Source: Hirudinaria manillensis (taxonomy: Eukaryota > Annelida > Clitellata > Hirudinida > Hirudinidae). From it: a stretch of DNA of 64,000 nucleotides. Below the pieces are notes generated by a model. The model saw only the letters and a list, made by a program, of their open reading frames with translations, searched no databases and was not told the origin of the DNA. The stretch covers positions 5,586,535-5,650,534 of the forward strand of contig CM067533.1 of NCBI GenBank assembly GCA_034509925.1, in the 5' to 3' direction. This document shows, one piece after another, positions 1 to 10,935 of this stretch. Both the position numbers and the translations under genes were made by a program. Within the stretch, counting starts at the first letter, position 1. The number at the start of each line of letters is the position of its first letter.

Positions 1-10
1 GATGAGATGA

Positions 11-40
11 GTCATGTTGAGTCATGTTGAGTCATGTTGA
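11..40. repeat. 10-bp direct repeat, three copies
   Basis: The unit gtcatgttga occurs three times without change. It lies in what should be the intron after the last visible exon of the M13 peptidase gene. No function is apparent. Confidence 0.8.
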
Positions 41-88
41 TGATTAGTTAAGATAATTCAGTCAGTCATTCTACAATTTTAACTTCAC

Positions 89-1349
89 CTGCAAAATGTT
101 TTTGTTATCCGCTTCTTCATCCTTAACGACGTTCAGGCTGAACAGGGCCGATATGTCGAAGTCGATGTTCAGAATTTTTAGCAGCTTCCACTGGCTGTAC
201 TTTCTTCTTTTTGATTTGCCTGGAAAATCATTTCAAAGGAATAGCAAATATTTCACAGCGTGGATCGCCAAAGCAAACAGGACGAGACTCCCGTGAGTCT
301 TAAAAACAACCACTCTCATCATCCTACCGTCGTTTCATCTCCTTGATTGTCCCACAAACTCACGCTCAGTTTTCCAAACATGGAAAACGACGTTGTAATT
401 TACTTGTAATTAACTTAATGCAGATATGTACCATTTCATCTCCGCATGATATATATCATTTTTTATCGAATTTAAATAATTTAATAAATAAATTGATAAA
501 ATGATTGATTAAATAGCTACTCCAAATAACATACCGGCGTTAAGCCATCCCCCAGCAGTTTTGAGAATTTCATCGAAAGCTTCGATGCCTGATCCTCCTT
601 GTCGATTGGCTGTCAAGCAGTTCCTGTAAAACTGCTTCATCTTCCTCTCCGAAGATGTTTCGTAGTCTCTTGAAATGTTCGACTTTATGGCTTCTATGAC
701 TCGCATTCTCGTGTTAATCTTGGCCTAATTTTGAGGGAAATTGTAAAATTGCAAGGAGGCCGTAACCACAAATCAAATGATCGGTCAGTCGATCTTCAAT
801 CACCTCGTCATCCAATCCGTAAGACTTCTTTCCATCCGGAATTTCCACCGTGGAAAGGAATCCTCCGCACGCGTAGTTCCAGAAGTCCTCGCAGGGATCG
901 AAACTTTCGTTGAGGTGCTTCTTAAGTTTTTCTGCCACGCCCGACATCGAGCAGAACTTTCGACCTGCTTCGGCCTCCTTGTACTGACTCAAAAATTGTA
1001 AATAACTTCCATGATTTATTAACTTCAATAATTTATTAACCAATCTATTTGAACGTTTTTACTGTTTGCAAAATTTCAGCAAAGCTTCAGCAAGTTTTAA
1101 CAAGCGATGGACAAACAAATGAAAGAGGAATTACTGAAGAGTATCGTTCTGTTTCCGTTGCGATTGACTCTCCAACTCGTTGAGGGTCTTTGAACCCAGA
1201 ACCACGATGAGACCCACGACGACCGCCAACAAAAAGAAGATGAGAATGGCAAAAATGACTTCACGACTCCTGAGTTCAATGATGGGTCCGGTCGGTGGTG
1301 GGGTCCTTGGTCTCTGTTCAACTGTTGAACTATTGAACTTTCCACTCAT
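89..1349 (-). CDS. M13 metallopeptidase (neprilysin / endothelin-converting enzyme family), N-terminal exons only
   Basis: This is the 5' part of a type II membrane zinc endopeptidase; the gene runs off the left edge. Exons on the minus strand are 1135-1349, 804-987, 535-724 and 89-219, with phases 2, 0 and 1 that join in frame. Exon 1 gives a short cytoplasmic tail followed by a hydrophobic membrane anchor at about residues 31-55. Exon 2 carries the family signature DPCEDFWNYACGGF, whose cysteines form ectodomain disulfides. Exon 3 holds the FYRNC cysteine motif and a GGW motif, and exon 4 continues the N-terminal subdomain. The HExxH zinc site lies outside the window, so activity cannot be judged. 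Family members cleave small peptides outside the cell. Family assignment is firm; which member is not known. Confidence 0.85.
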
Positions 1350-2908
1350 CTTCCTCCTCTTCTTCTTCTTCTTTTAAAACTATCTTCTGTCAACTATTTA
1401 CTTCGAAAGATTGGTTGTTTCAAACGATTGGAAATAAAAGACTCGGCAAAACGAATTCGAAGATGAAAATCCAAAGTTTTGCGCTCCCAAAAAAAAAACT
1501 TAATAATAATCCAGAACTCCAACGACAGCTCTATTTTTCTTAACTAATAAACTTCATTAGCTTTTCAGTCGATCTCGAGCAAAGTATTGCTTTCAAAGTG
1601 ACTCATCGTCATCGTCGACACTACAGTGAAGAGTTGACTGCCGTTGGAAATTGTTCCGATATGTGAAAGGAAGCATCGTAATTGTCGCAGGTTTAATATC
1701 CATTTCGGCGAGGCTTATTTTCGCTCATCCAATTTTGCTGGTCTCGAACGAAAATATCTGAATAATGAGATGCTTTTCTGGGTCATTCCTCTGTATTTTC
1801 ATCTTAAATTATTTATATTCAAGTCTAGGCAGCATTTCTTTGTAGGTTTTTTTTAAGTAGCTCTTCATCATATTCCAATGATGGTATTCGTTGATGGTTA
1901 TCGTTTGAAATTTCCATCTCTAGGTAATTGTGCGTTATTAATGATTCCAGTGAATGCTAGTTTAATAATATTAAGTAATATATACCGTATGTATGTAAGC
2001 TGTTGAAAGGTCAGAAACTTCTGTTTATACATAAACAGAGCTCTGGCATTGATGAGTGACCTTTGCTTTAAATTAGGATTTTTTTTTCTTTATTTCGTCA
2101 GGTTTTTGTTGTTGTAAGTATTGAATAATGGATGAGAATCTATTCGATATTTCTTCGGTTTTGACGCCTTAAAACAATTTTATAGCTTTTTGCGGGCCTA
2201 ATTAATCTTTCCAAGTTACGTTCATCACATCACAATCTTCGCCAGTTTCACAAAAGCTAATTCGTATGCGATTCTTGATAAATTCGTCTTCATTGAAAGG
2301 CATTCACATGAATTTTATAAATTATAACTGTAAATTATACGGAAATTTTGAGAAGAAGATAATAATATTAAAACATCAGTAAATGAAATGTTACAAATAA
2401 ATATTGCATTCGTAAATATTAAATAACTTCAATGCAGTACTAGCTCAAGTGGCCATGCTCACTACGGGAAAAACTGATGAATATGATTATTATTTTAAGT
2501 GTAATTTGATTTTTTGTAAATATTTATTGGTCGATTTATTACTTATTAAATAGAAATATAAGATTTAATCAAATAATTACTTAAAATCATGAGGATCATT
2601 TCCTAATCATGTGTATGCAATCTTTTTCACATCGATTAACATTAAACTATTTTGTGAACCACCAGATTATTGCAATTACATTAATCAATATTTATGAATC
2701 ATACTACGGTTTTTTGTAGGCTGCCCCTTTTGAATACCATCAGCGTTATTTCTATTAATATTATTTTTTACGGATACCAAGAAATTAATAAATCAAATAA
2801 AATATATGATCTTTTTTATTATCAGTCACGAAGCTATATTAGTGATGTGTCTGTCTTACGTAACTTCACGTATCAAAAGCCATATTTTCTAGAAAAAAAC
2901 AACCAGAA
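1350..2908. other. Divergent intergenic region
   Basis: The space lies between the minus-strand peptidase start and the plus-strand FAM32A start, so it should hold promoters for both. It is AT-rich with poly-T and poly-A tracts. I saw no clear TATA box, RNA gene or further coding frame. Confidence 0.5.
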
Positions 2909-3223
2909 ATGTCTGATTATGACACCGTTTGCAAGGGGAAATTAAAACTTAAAAGCTCTTCAGGCATCAACAAGAAAAAGCCAAAAAATAAAAAGAAATT
3001 GAAAAATGCCGCCGAAGAAACACAAAATGTGAACGAAGTTTGTGTCCTGAGACAGAAAACGGCTGCTGAGATTGCTTTTGAAAAAGTCAGAGAAAAAAGA
3101 GCTTTCAATGAAATGGTCAAGAAAGCCTCGAAATCTCATAAAGACAGAATTCAAGAATTCAACAATAAATTAGAAAATCTAAGTGAATATAACGATGTTC
3201 CAAAAATATCGTGGACAAAATAA
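2909..3223 (+). CDS. FAM32A: FAM32A-like small nuclear protein
   Basis: This single-exon, 104-residue protein matches human FAM32A in length and layout. The N-terminus has GKLKLK, followed by a lysine-rich stretch at about residues 20-35. The conserved C-terminal half reads TAAEIAFEKVREKR, KKASKSHKDRIQEFN and ends VPKISWTK, which is the family hallmark. The human protein is a late-stage spliceosome component and has been linked to apoptosis. The ATG at 2909 is chosen because it gives the family length; a longer open frame upstream is in a different reading frame. A polyadenylation signal AATAAA lies at 3270-3275, 47 bp after the stop. Nothing about the gene looks abnormal. Confidence 0.95.
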   Translation: MSDYDTVCKGKLKLKSSSGINKKKPKNKKKLKNAAEETQNVNEVCVLRQKTAAEIAFEKVREKRAFNEMVKKASKSHKDRIQEFNNKLENLSEYNDVPKISWTK

Positions 3224-3783
3224 AATTCCAAATTGCATGTTGTTATTTGGAAGAATTACGAAGTTATTAAATAAATATTACAAAAAAACCACTTGTTATC
3301 AAATATTAAATTAATAGGCAATACCCTAAATAATAAAAAGTTCTTATGATGGCTTCATCAAGGACTTTTGATTATTTGACTAAGGCTGACTAAGTTATTT
3401 TATGTGGTTCTCAATTCTATTGTTAGATAAAAGGACAATATTCATGTCCTACAGTTCCAAATCTCAGGAACGTCAGTATTAGATGGTTTGATGCCCCCAA
3501 ATATTATCTCCGCATTCCATGGAGACTTGTGCCACCTTAAAAATGACTGAATCGTTATAATTACGGTGAAGCACATTTAGTCATTCAATGAAGTGATGTT
3601 CACCAAATAATTTTAATAATATTTATTTTTAAATGTTTAAAATTTTATTTTATAAAATAATATTTTAAAACCTATATTTGCAATTCAGTTTCATAGCTCT
3701 AGCTTTATGTGAAGCTTAAGCCATTTCTAAACTAATATTTTGTGCATTCTTTGTTGGGATAAATTTCGACTGTTGACGATATA

Positions 3784-5929
3784 ATGGCTGGTCAATTTGA
3801 TGAGATTCATTCTAGTGGCTTTAAGTTTGATAATTGCAAAAGGTTTGGTCTCAAATTCTTCTATTGAGGATCGTGTTGTATAAGTTTGATTCAATTGTTT
3901 GTTTATGTTGTACATAACTGATATTGCTTAGTCACGGCAGTACGCAGATATTTTCTCAGAAAGTAATTAATAATAACACATTTTCACATTGTAATGTAAA
4001 CTCTATTTTATCTTTACCAAGAGTTTAAGCGTTTTTATTTAAAATGATTTTTGAATAGATCAGGTGCACCGTATTAATTATGTGTTTTATCCAGCTTCGC
4101 TGTAATGATTCACAATGTTTTGTCATGTTTGTGTTTAACTTTTGACAAATTTCTCAATGTTATTTACATTTCTGTTGTAGAAATGCTTCCTTGTTAAATC
4201 AGGGCCTTAAACCACCAAAGGCTTTGAAGACTGGAACCACAATTGCTGGAATTATATTCAAGGTAACCCAAAATTTAAATAAATTCAAGACATTAATTGT
4301 GAGATTTATAAAATAAGCAGAGAGTTGTGCCAGTTTCTGACTTTTTGTGCACCATTCAACTTAAGCTATTTGAAGTTCTTTTTTGGATTCATTGTTACTT
4401 AAATCAAAGCTGAAATATATGAGCCTATACTGTTACATTTAATGTATAATTCAAGAGAATTATTTCATGCTTGGTTTAAATTACTGCATTTAATCTCTCT
4501 TCATTTGTCCAATTTCTAAGGATGGAGTTGTTTTGGGGGCTGATACGAGGGCCACAAGCGATACTATCGTCGCTGACAAGAACTGTTCCAAGATACACAG
4601 GATAGCAAGCAACATTTAGTAAGGAAGCTACTATAATCTCAGAATTCACTTGTGAATTCAAGACACATTTCACTAAACATTTTAATTCTTGCAGCTGCTG
4701 TGGTGCTGGAACAGCTGCTGATACAGAAATGACAACCAGAATGATTGAAAGCCAATTGGAGCTGATGAGACTGAACATGGGCCGAGCACCGAGGGTTGTG
4801 GCTGCCAACAGAATGCTGAAGCAGTTTCTCTTCAGGTTGTTAACATTGTTATTATTTAATGGCATTTCTTAAAATGTTTTAAGATTGTTTTTTTTATATT
4901 ATTTATTTAATAATTTCATAATTCTTCCAAATATCAACTTGATATGTTTGTTATAGTTTGAAATGAAATGCTTGTCTGATATTTATTTTCCTTTCCTGTC
5001 ATTTGAGGGAACTTGCTATACACATGATTTTTTGATGGAATTTATTGCACTAAATGTATTAAATTAACAGAAATAATTATAAAATAAGTCTTAATAATTC
5101 CTAACTAAGGAAGTCTGTTAGACTGATCTTAACTAAACAAATTTCCAATTGTTTATTTATGAAAATGTTTAAGACTCATGCATTTGGGTTTTTTCTTGCA
5201 GATACCAAGGTTATATTAGCGCTGCTCTGGTTTTGGGTGGAGTCGATCACACGGGACCGTACCTCACGTGCGTTCTTCCTCACGGAAGCACGGACTCTTT
5301 GCCTTACGTGACCATGGGTAATCATCTTAATCTTATTACTATAATAGCCTACGAGAATATTGATTGATTCTTATTCTTTCGTCGATCAGGATCTGGATCT
5401 CTGGCTGCAATGGCTGTATTCGAGAGTCGCTACAAATTGAACATGGAGGTACGTTCCGGAGATGATGCTGCTGGGATTGATTGCGATTAGTTTGCATCTG
5501 ACGTTTTATTTTTTTGAGTTTAGAAGCAGGAAGCAATGCAGTTGGTTCACGACGCCATTGCTGCTGGAATTTTCAACGACCTCGGATCGGGTTCAAACGT
5601 AGATCTGTGCGTGATAACGAAGGACAACGTGGAACTCCTCAGACCTTTCAATGTCACCACAAAGAAGGGTGTCAAGTGAGTTTTTGTTTGTACTTTTAGT
5701 CTTAGTTAATCTTCTGGTTTGAAAGCTGAATGTCAGCTTTTTATAGCTTGTTTATTGCTTCATGTAATTGTAATTCTCGTAATCCTAAAGGCAAGGAGAG
5801 TACAAGTATACCAAGGGTACCACAGTGATTCTATCTGAGACCGTGGAGATTCTCGAGGAAGATATTTTGGGCACTGAAGTGGACACTGCTTCTAAAACCC
5901 AAGAACAGGTCATGATGGTTGCAGCTTAA
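3784..5929 (+). CDS. PSMB7: 20S proteasome subunit beta type-7 (beta-2, trypsin-like site)
   Basis: Eight exons join in frame to 281 residues: 3784-3842, 4181-4262, 4521-4618, 4695-4835, 5202-5317, 5390-5448, 5524-5675 and 5791-5929. A short propeptide ends at LKTG, and the next residue is the catalytic threonine of the mature subunit (TTIAG). The conserved active-site aspartate (GADTRAT) and lysine (VADKNCSK) are present, as are the [16 protein letters not shown] and [12 protein letters not shown] blocks typical of the family. A C-terminal arm follows the catalytic fold, as in other beta-2 subunits that embrace beta-3. The subunit cuts after basic residues within the 20S core. A polyadenylation signal is at 5992-5997. 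The paralogue PSMB10 is vertebrate-specific, so PSMB7 is preferred. Confidence 0.97.
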
Positions 5930-6252
5930 CGATACAACTAAAATTAAAAAACGACTTTGAGTGGATAAATCGGTAGGACGTTCTTTTGCGCAATAAATTT
6001 GCCAACTAGTTTTGGAATTGATTCGGTAATTGGTTTTACGTTTAAAAAATCAGTTATTGTGAAATGGCAACAACTGAAGCAAATGCATGTTATTTTTTGA
6101 AGGGATGTACATGCCATGTTGAGTTGTGTGAATACAAAAAGATAATTAAAACTAAACTGTAAATAATGTCATGCAACATTGTTTGTATTTAAAATGCTAC
6201 ATTTGGGTCATCTGTGATTCTGTATCAGCTGGCTTGAGGTGTATTGAATGAT

Positions 6253-7056
6253 TCACCTTTGCTGGTTATTTGTTATTGGTTGTGCTTGGAGGACTGATTG
6301 GTAAGGAGGAGGCAAATCAGATTCATCCTTGATTTGGATTTCCTCATAAGTTGGAGGTGCGCTTGGGAGGGATCCCAATGGGTTAGGTTCAGGGTCAACG
6401 TAGGTGTTGGGTTGTGCCTGGTACGGTGGTGGTTCAATGACAAAAGCTCTATTGAGTTCTGGACATTGATTAATTTTTGCAATTCAGCTAATTTTTATTC
6501 TGGTAGAATTTAGAGTTTAGTGATTTAATTTGAAATTAATTACCTTGGCTTCTGTTTGTGTTGTTGTTCTGTTGCCTTCTTTTCTTGCATGCTATAATAG
6601 ATATGGATAATGCAGTGATTGCAATAGTTACCACTATTAACGATGGAGTAACAGCTAGCAAGACAGCTCTTGGTCCGGATTCGTTTGAATCTGGGCGTTC
6701 TGCGATTGATACAATAATTTAATTGTACGTTCATTAAGGATCATAATTTTAATTACTTGTTGCTTGACTTGTACATTTTACATTTATGTAATCACAAACG
6801 AATCGGGGGTAACAATTCAATCCGTCGCTAGAGCAAGGAAGGTAATAGCCGCCGCAATCATTGTATGAATCGAGAACGCATTCTGAAATCAAAAGATGAA
6901 TTCTCTTATTGTAATTTGCTATCAAGTAATTGCATTCAATATATTTTGTTGACCTAAAATTTATAACTTCGCTAAGAACACAGCTCCGTCTTTCATAATT
7001 TATGCGGTTGCTTAACTGATACACTTAGAAGGATATAAACTACCTTTGTAATCCAT
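6253..7056 (-). CDS. Single-pass membrane protein with three C-terminal PPxY motifs
   Basis: I do not recognise a named family. Four exons join in frame to 166 residues: 7044-7056, 6757-6882, 6544-6699 and 6253-6458. The start MDYK comes from a 13-base coding exon, so there may be other 5' exons. A short N-terminal region has five cysteines (ECVLDSYNDCGGYYLPC and onward). A 22-residue hydrophobic segment (LLAVTPSLIVVTIAITALSI) is followed by CKKRR, which suggests an N-outside, C-cytoplasmic topology. The tail carries PPPY, PPTY and PPPY. PPxY motifs bind WW domains, notably NEDD4-type ubiquitin ligases, so an adaptor or trafficked membrane protein is the likely role. This layout resembles WBP1/VOPP1-type proteins, but that is inference. 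Confidence 0.72.
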
Positions 7057-7818
7057 GTTTGGCTGTGAACTAAAAATGATTATCTTCTCATCCACTCAAG
7101 CTAGTCGCTGAAGAAGTCAATGTAAACAAAGGTGTGTCAATATTAAAGGTAAGTGTGCCGTTTTTCGAGATCAGGAAGTGCATGACTTATATTATCTGAT
7201 AGGCATTACCAAGTTTATAAATACTTTCTAATTGCTATAGTTAAAATGTAAAAATAATAATAACCGAGATTGATTCTGGTGCTAAATTAGTTTATCGTCT
7301 AAATGAACCCGGTGTGCAGCATGAAAACGGACCTCCCTTCCCGGATTAATGGGCTTTGTCTTGAGAAGGAGCGGATTATTGAGGGTACCCATAAGAGCAA
7401 CGAGCTCATTAACAAATGATTTGTATTTATTCATGAACGTTAACTTTATAAGTATTTTATATGATAGATGCCGCTTTGCAGGAATAACTATTAATAATTT
7501 TAATGTGTCACTTGGGATGTGGTCTCAATGAAGATATTATAATTATATGAATGTATTTTTGCATTTTTTGCGGTTTGAAATGTTATCACACAGCGCTTCT
7601 AATGAATAATTTATTAGCAGTTCTAGTTTTATAGCAATTTATTTGATATTCAAACTATAGTTTGTTATTGTTGCTTAATTTAAAAAAAATTTGACAATTT
7701 TTAAAATTATAAAAATATATCTAATTAGACGACCCCGCACAACACTTTCCAATAACAAACATTTGATCATTTGAGGTGCTGCTATTGCTGTTCGGACTTA
7801 TTCTGTTTCTTGATAAAG

Positions 7819-8467
7819 ATGGCTTATTGGGCGCTTCTTGGCTTCACTCTGTTTTGGGGAATTATCGGTGGCGTTGTGCCATGGTTTATTCCAAAAGGAC
7901 CTAATAGAGGGTATGTCCTGTTCATTAAATACTTTGGGTTATTACTAAGATTAAACACATTAAACGGCTGATTTTAGTGAATCAAAAATTGATATTTTCT
8001 TTATATTTATAGTGTTAAATGTTACAGTTATTGTTTAAGAAATTGAATAATGTAATATTATTATTTTGTTCTTTAACAAAATTAATGTATCAATCATGTG
8101 ATTATTTTCCTGTTGATTATGCTACGTAGTTATCAGATGTTAATTATACTCAAAGTAATTATTTACTCAGATTAGGTTCATGTTTTATACCCCTAATGTA
8201 CAAAAAGAAATTTGACCATTTACATTTAATTTGAGCAATAACCTTTTTTCAAATTTCAGGATCATTCAAACTATGTTAGTGGAGACAGCTGTTTGCTGCT
8301 ACTTATAGTAAGGAATTGGAATTGTTCTTGCATTGCACCTTGGATATACATACCATTGCATGATGCTTTTCAGTTGGCTCTGCACCTGGCTTATGCAGCT
8401 TCACCCTCTTGTTGGACCTGAGCTACCCTCGCTTACTATAAGAATAATGCAGACCGAATGGCACTAG
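7819..8467 (+). CDS. ATP6V0E1: V-type H+-ATPase subunit e
   Basis: Three exons (7819-7910, 8260-8307, 8374-8467) give 77 residues, close to the 81 of the human protein. The first helix is followed by [12 protein letters not shown], the family signature, then a second helix with VCCYLYWLCTWL and the short QLHPLVGP tail. The protein is a two-helix membrane subunit of the Vo sector, needed for assembly and proton pumping in endomembranes. The start is set by homology to MAY; an in-frame stretch upstream lacks an ATG. A splice-like GT just after the stop and an acceptor near 8551 suggest a possible spliced 3' UTR, but this is unproven. Confidence 0.93.
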
Positions 8468-9656
8468 ATGGTGGGTTAATAAATTTAACTGTTTTATTTT
8501 ATTTATTTTCATATTTTACTCTTACACAATATTTGTATTTTTCTTTTTAGGCTCTAGAGGATTTGACAATTCTGTACATTCAGGTTTTGTAAATAATCCA
8601 CTGAACCCAATGCAATGCCAAGAGTTTTAGAAAGATTTTTAAAATACTTCTTTTGAGATTCCTGAGATTCATTATTGAATTATTATGAGGGGAACTCTTT
8701 ATTAATATAAAATCAGTAGTTCAAGTACTTGGGTTGTACACAAATTCAGATTTTAATACCTTTGAAGTTTGTTGAACATAAGCTGAAACTCAGTGGGGCT
8801 TTTTATGCTTCAAAATGTTCTAAAACAGTTTATAAAGCTTTGCTGAGGAGCAGTGTTGTGGGTGTGTGTTATGTGATGCAGAGCTGGAGAGATCTGAATA
8901 GATAGATGAAATTGGTAATCAGCTGTCAAGAAACAGCTGTTTGGTGCCACTGAAACTGACCTCCAATCGATTTACTGCTTCAAGAAAACGGTTTACTAAC
9001 CAAAAGTGCTCAGAGTATAAAAATCAATCTTGGAAGCTAAAAAAGATAAATTCTCGAGTAAAACTTATTCGCCGAGGTTTTCTCAAATATACATCTGCTA
9101 TGAATCAACATTCTATTTCTGCCCAAATACTATAAACTTTAAGCTTGTTAATGTGTCGATCTGTGTTTTACCGGGTCGGTGTCGGCTTTGCGCTTCCCCC
9201 TCCCGGAGAGGTGGCTAAAACTATCCACAGTTCAGTTATTTTGATGACGTCATACCAGATTAGGTTCTCGTTGGGGCCGCTTTTAAATCAATGATAATTA
9301 ATAAAAAGTTAGGGTTCCTAGTTTTTTCTTTGTTTAGTGAAAGTCTTCTAAGATCCTACCTAGTTTACAGATAATATTAATCGGCATTTAACCTGGACCT
9401 AATACAAGATCTTAAAATGACTTGCTGAACAAACTAAATTCTGGAATTACCGGTATAAATTATATAATACGTTTATTAATCACTATTTGCCAGAAGTGTG
9501 TCAACAGTTTTCGAGATACACTTCAAACAGTCGAACTTTTTTGTTTATTTTAATAAAATAAATAGAACAGATAATATTTTTCTCTGGAAAATCAAATATA
9601 CTCAGTGTTATATCGTTTAATCGAAGGATAAGTAGTCTGACAACGTTTTAAGTAGC
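8468..9656. other. Intergenic region with one palindromic CRE-like site
   Basis: No convincing gene is visible. A perfect TGACGTCA octamer (CRE/ATF consensus) lies at 9245-9252 in a slightly GC-richer island around 9170-9280, which could be a promoter, but no transcript start can be shown. The remaining sequence is AT-rich and ordinary. Confidence 0.4.
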
Positions 9657-9662
9657 TTTATT
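9657..9662 (-). terminator. Polyadenylation signal AATAAA (minus strand)
   Basis: On the minus strand the sequence reads GTGAATAAAGC. It lies about 145 bp beyond the stop at 9807-9809 of the putative minus-strand gene and supports a transcript ending here. Confidence 0.5.
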
Positions 9663-9806
9663 CACTATTCACAATAACACGACATCAAGAGACAAAGAGC
9701 GAAAACGGAATAGCCGCGAGGCTATTTATAGTGGTCCCACACAATAGGATTGCCGCGCCTCACTCCTATTGGTGCTCCACCACAACACTCAGTGATGTCT
9801 TTTCTA

Positions 9807-10252
9807 CTAGCATATAAATCCAACGAGACGGAGGTCTTTGGCGACCGCAAATGTGCGTGCGACCGATTCCGCAAAAGTACTTCGAGCTCCTACCGCCACG
9901 ATGCTTGCCCTCTCCTCGCTGAGGCTCTTCACTCTCGGGAAAGCGCAAACCAGTTACACATCGACCAAGCTAGAGTATGCTATCTTATGCTTCAAGTAGG
10001 AGTCCTTCTACAGGTTCTTCTCACTGCAGTAATCTGTCAAAAACGAATCCACTTTTATCATCGCTCCTGTCGACCTATCTCTAGACATCAGATTAACCGC
10101 TCACATTTGCAGCTTCATTCTGCTCTCGTAGTAGTTCTCCTGGGGTGTAGCAGCTTGGGCAAACTCCGGTCTGGCCACGGGCAGAGCCGCAGCGGGCTTG
10201 TCCGCTTCGTCAGCTACGAAGATCGGAGCAAAGAACGGCAGTGCAGAATCTT
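9807..10252 (-). CDS. Unrecognised protein, two 3'-terminal exons
   Basis: The family is not recognised and the 5' end is not found. Exon A (10105-10252) follows a good acceptor (tgctttctag) and ends at a GTGAGC donor; exon B (9807-9933) follows a CCCGAG acceptor. They join in phase to a product containing DSALPFFAPIFVADEADK, ALPVARPEFAQAATPQENYY, then MKLQIVKSLSEERASIVAVG and a stop after LRLVGFIC. Codons in exon A mostly end in C or G, unlike the AT-rich surroundings, which favours real coding. An AATAAA lies downstream on the same strand. An exon start in another frame of exon B is possible. Other exons must lie above 10253, opposite the plus-strand gene. Confidence 0.4.
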
Positions 10253-10509
10253 CTAGAAAGCAGGTGCTCCGGTATAGAAAAGGTGGAGACGAGAAATGCA
10301 AGCCACTATGGTCCTTCACCTTCATAAGCGACTGCATTTCACTCGCCCTTCACATTTGGCGATACGACGCTGCTGGTTCTGATGCCAGTAGTAGTAGTGC
10401 TAGAAATGGAAACGGAGGACCCGATGATGGAAATTCCGATCCAGGTGATGACTATGACGATAGTGACGACGACGATGATGATGATGATGTTTCTCTCTGC
10501 ACGGGTTAA

Positions 10510-10935
10510 TCCCAAAATGTCTGCTTCGGATGCATCGGCGGCCTTCGTCACTGCTCCGCCGGATTTACCTATTATGTCAGATATTCCGACGATCACCTCT
10601 ATTTCGTCTGCACCGGATGCCTCTGCTATGGCGGTCGCGGCGACTGCCGCTCGTGCAGCATCTGCGGCGTGTGCCAACGGTGTGCTCACCTTGGCTACGG
10701 CTACTTCAACTACGGCCGTCCCAGGACCTGGCGTCTGCCCTTCGGCCGCAACAAGTACGACCTCTACGACTTGTTCGACTTCGACATGCAGACCGAAAGA
10801 TGGGGAGTGAAGCGCTCGAGGACGTGCCTCAGGAAGTACAGGAAGCGAGGCAAGGACAAGCAGAAGAGACGTCCCAGGCAGAGAGGAAAAGACAAGTTCT
10901 TCAGAGACTACTACCACGACGACCTCGACTTCTAA
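10510..10935 (+). CDS. Cysteine- and tyrosine-rich protein, 3' exon (5' end unresolved)
   Basis: I do not recognise this protein. The open frame ends at TAA 10933-10935. Its first part is cysteine-rich with many CxxC spacings (VCFGCIGG, VCTGCLCYGG, CRSCSICGVCQRC), then GYGYFNYG, a YDLYDLFDFDM stretch and a strongly basic tail (RKRGKDKQKRRPRQRGK) before an acidic end. Nearly all Tyr, Asp, Phe and Cys codons end in C, against an AT-rich background, so this frame is coding and the overlapping frames are shadows. It has no suitable ATG. Upstream, the same frame is open from about 10132 and has an Asp-rich run, but a TAA at 10507-10509 separates the two. An acceptor at 10578-10579 is one possible true exon start. 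A secreted structural or matrix role is inference. Confidence 0.45.
   Translation, partial: SQNVCFGCIGGLRHCSAGFTYYVRYSDDHLYFVCTGCLCYGGRGDCRSCSICGVCQRCAHLGYGYFNYGRPRTWRLPFGRNKYDLYDLFDFDMQTERWGVKRSRTCLRKYRKRGKDKQKRRPRQRGKDKFFRDYYHDDLDF

Noticed and set aside
2440..2475. tRNA-like words (tagctcaagtgg)
   Set aside because: No cloverleaf, no T-arm GTTCRA box and no acceptor pairing.
4476..4865. 129-codon minus-strand frame across PSMB7 exons
   Set aside because: Antisense to verified PSMB7 exons and spans an intron.
9650..9790. Solo LTR (TATA-like box and AATAAA on the minus strand)
   Set aside because: I could not find paired ends or a target duplication, and the AATAAA is better explained as the 3' end of the minus-strand gene.
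10382..10810. 142-codon plus-strand Ala/Thr/Ser-rich frame
   Set aside because: It is a shifted reading of the Cys/Tyr-rich frame, whose codon bias is far stronger.
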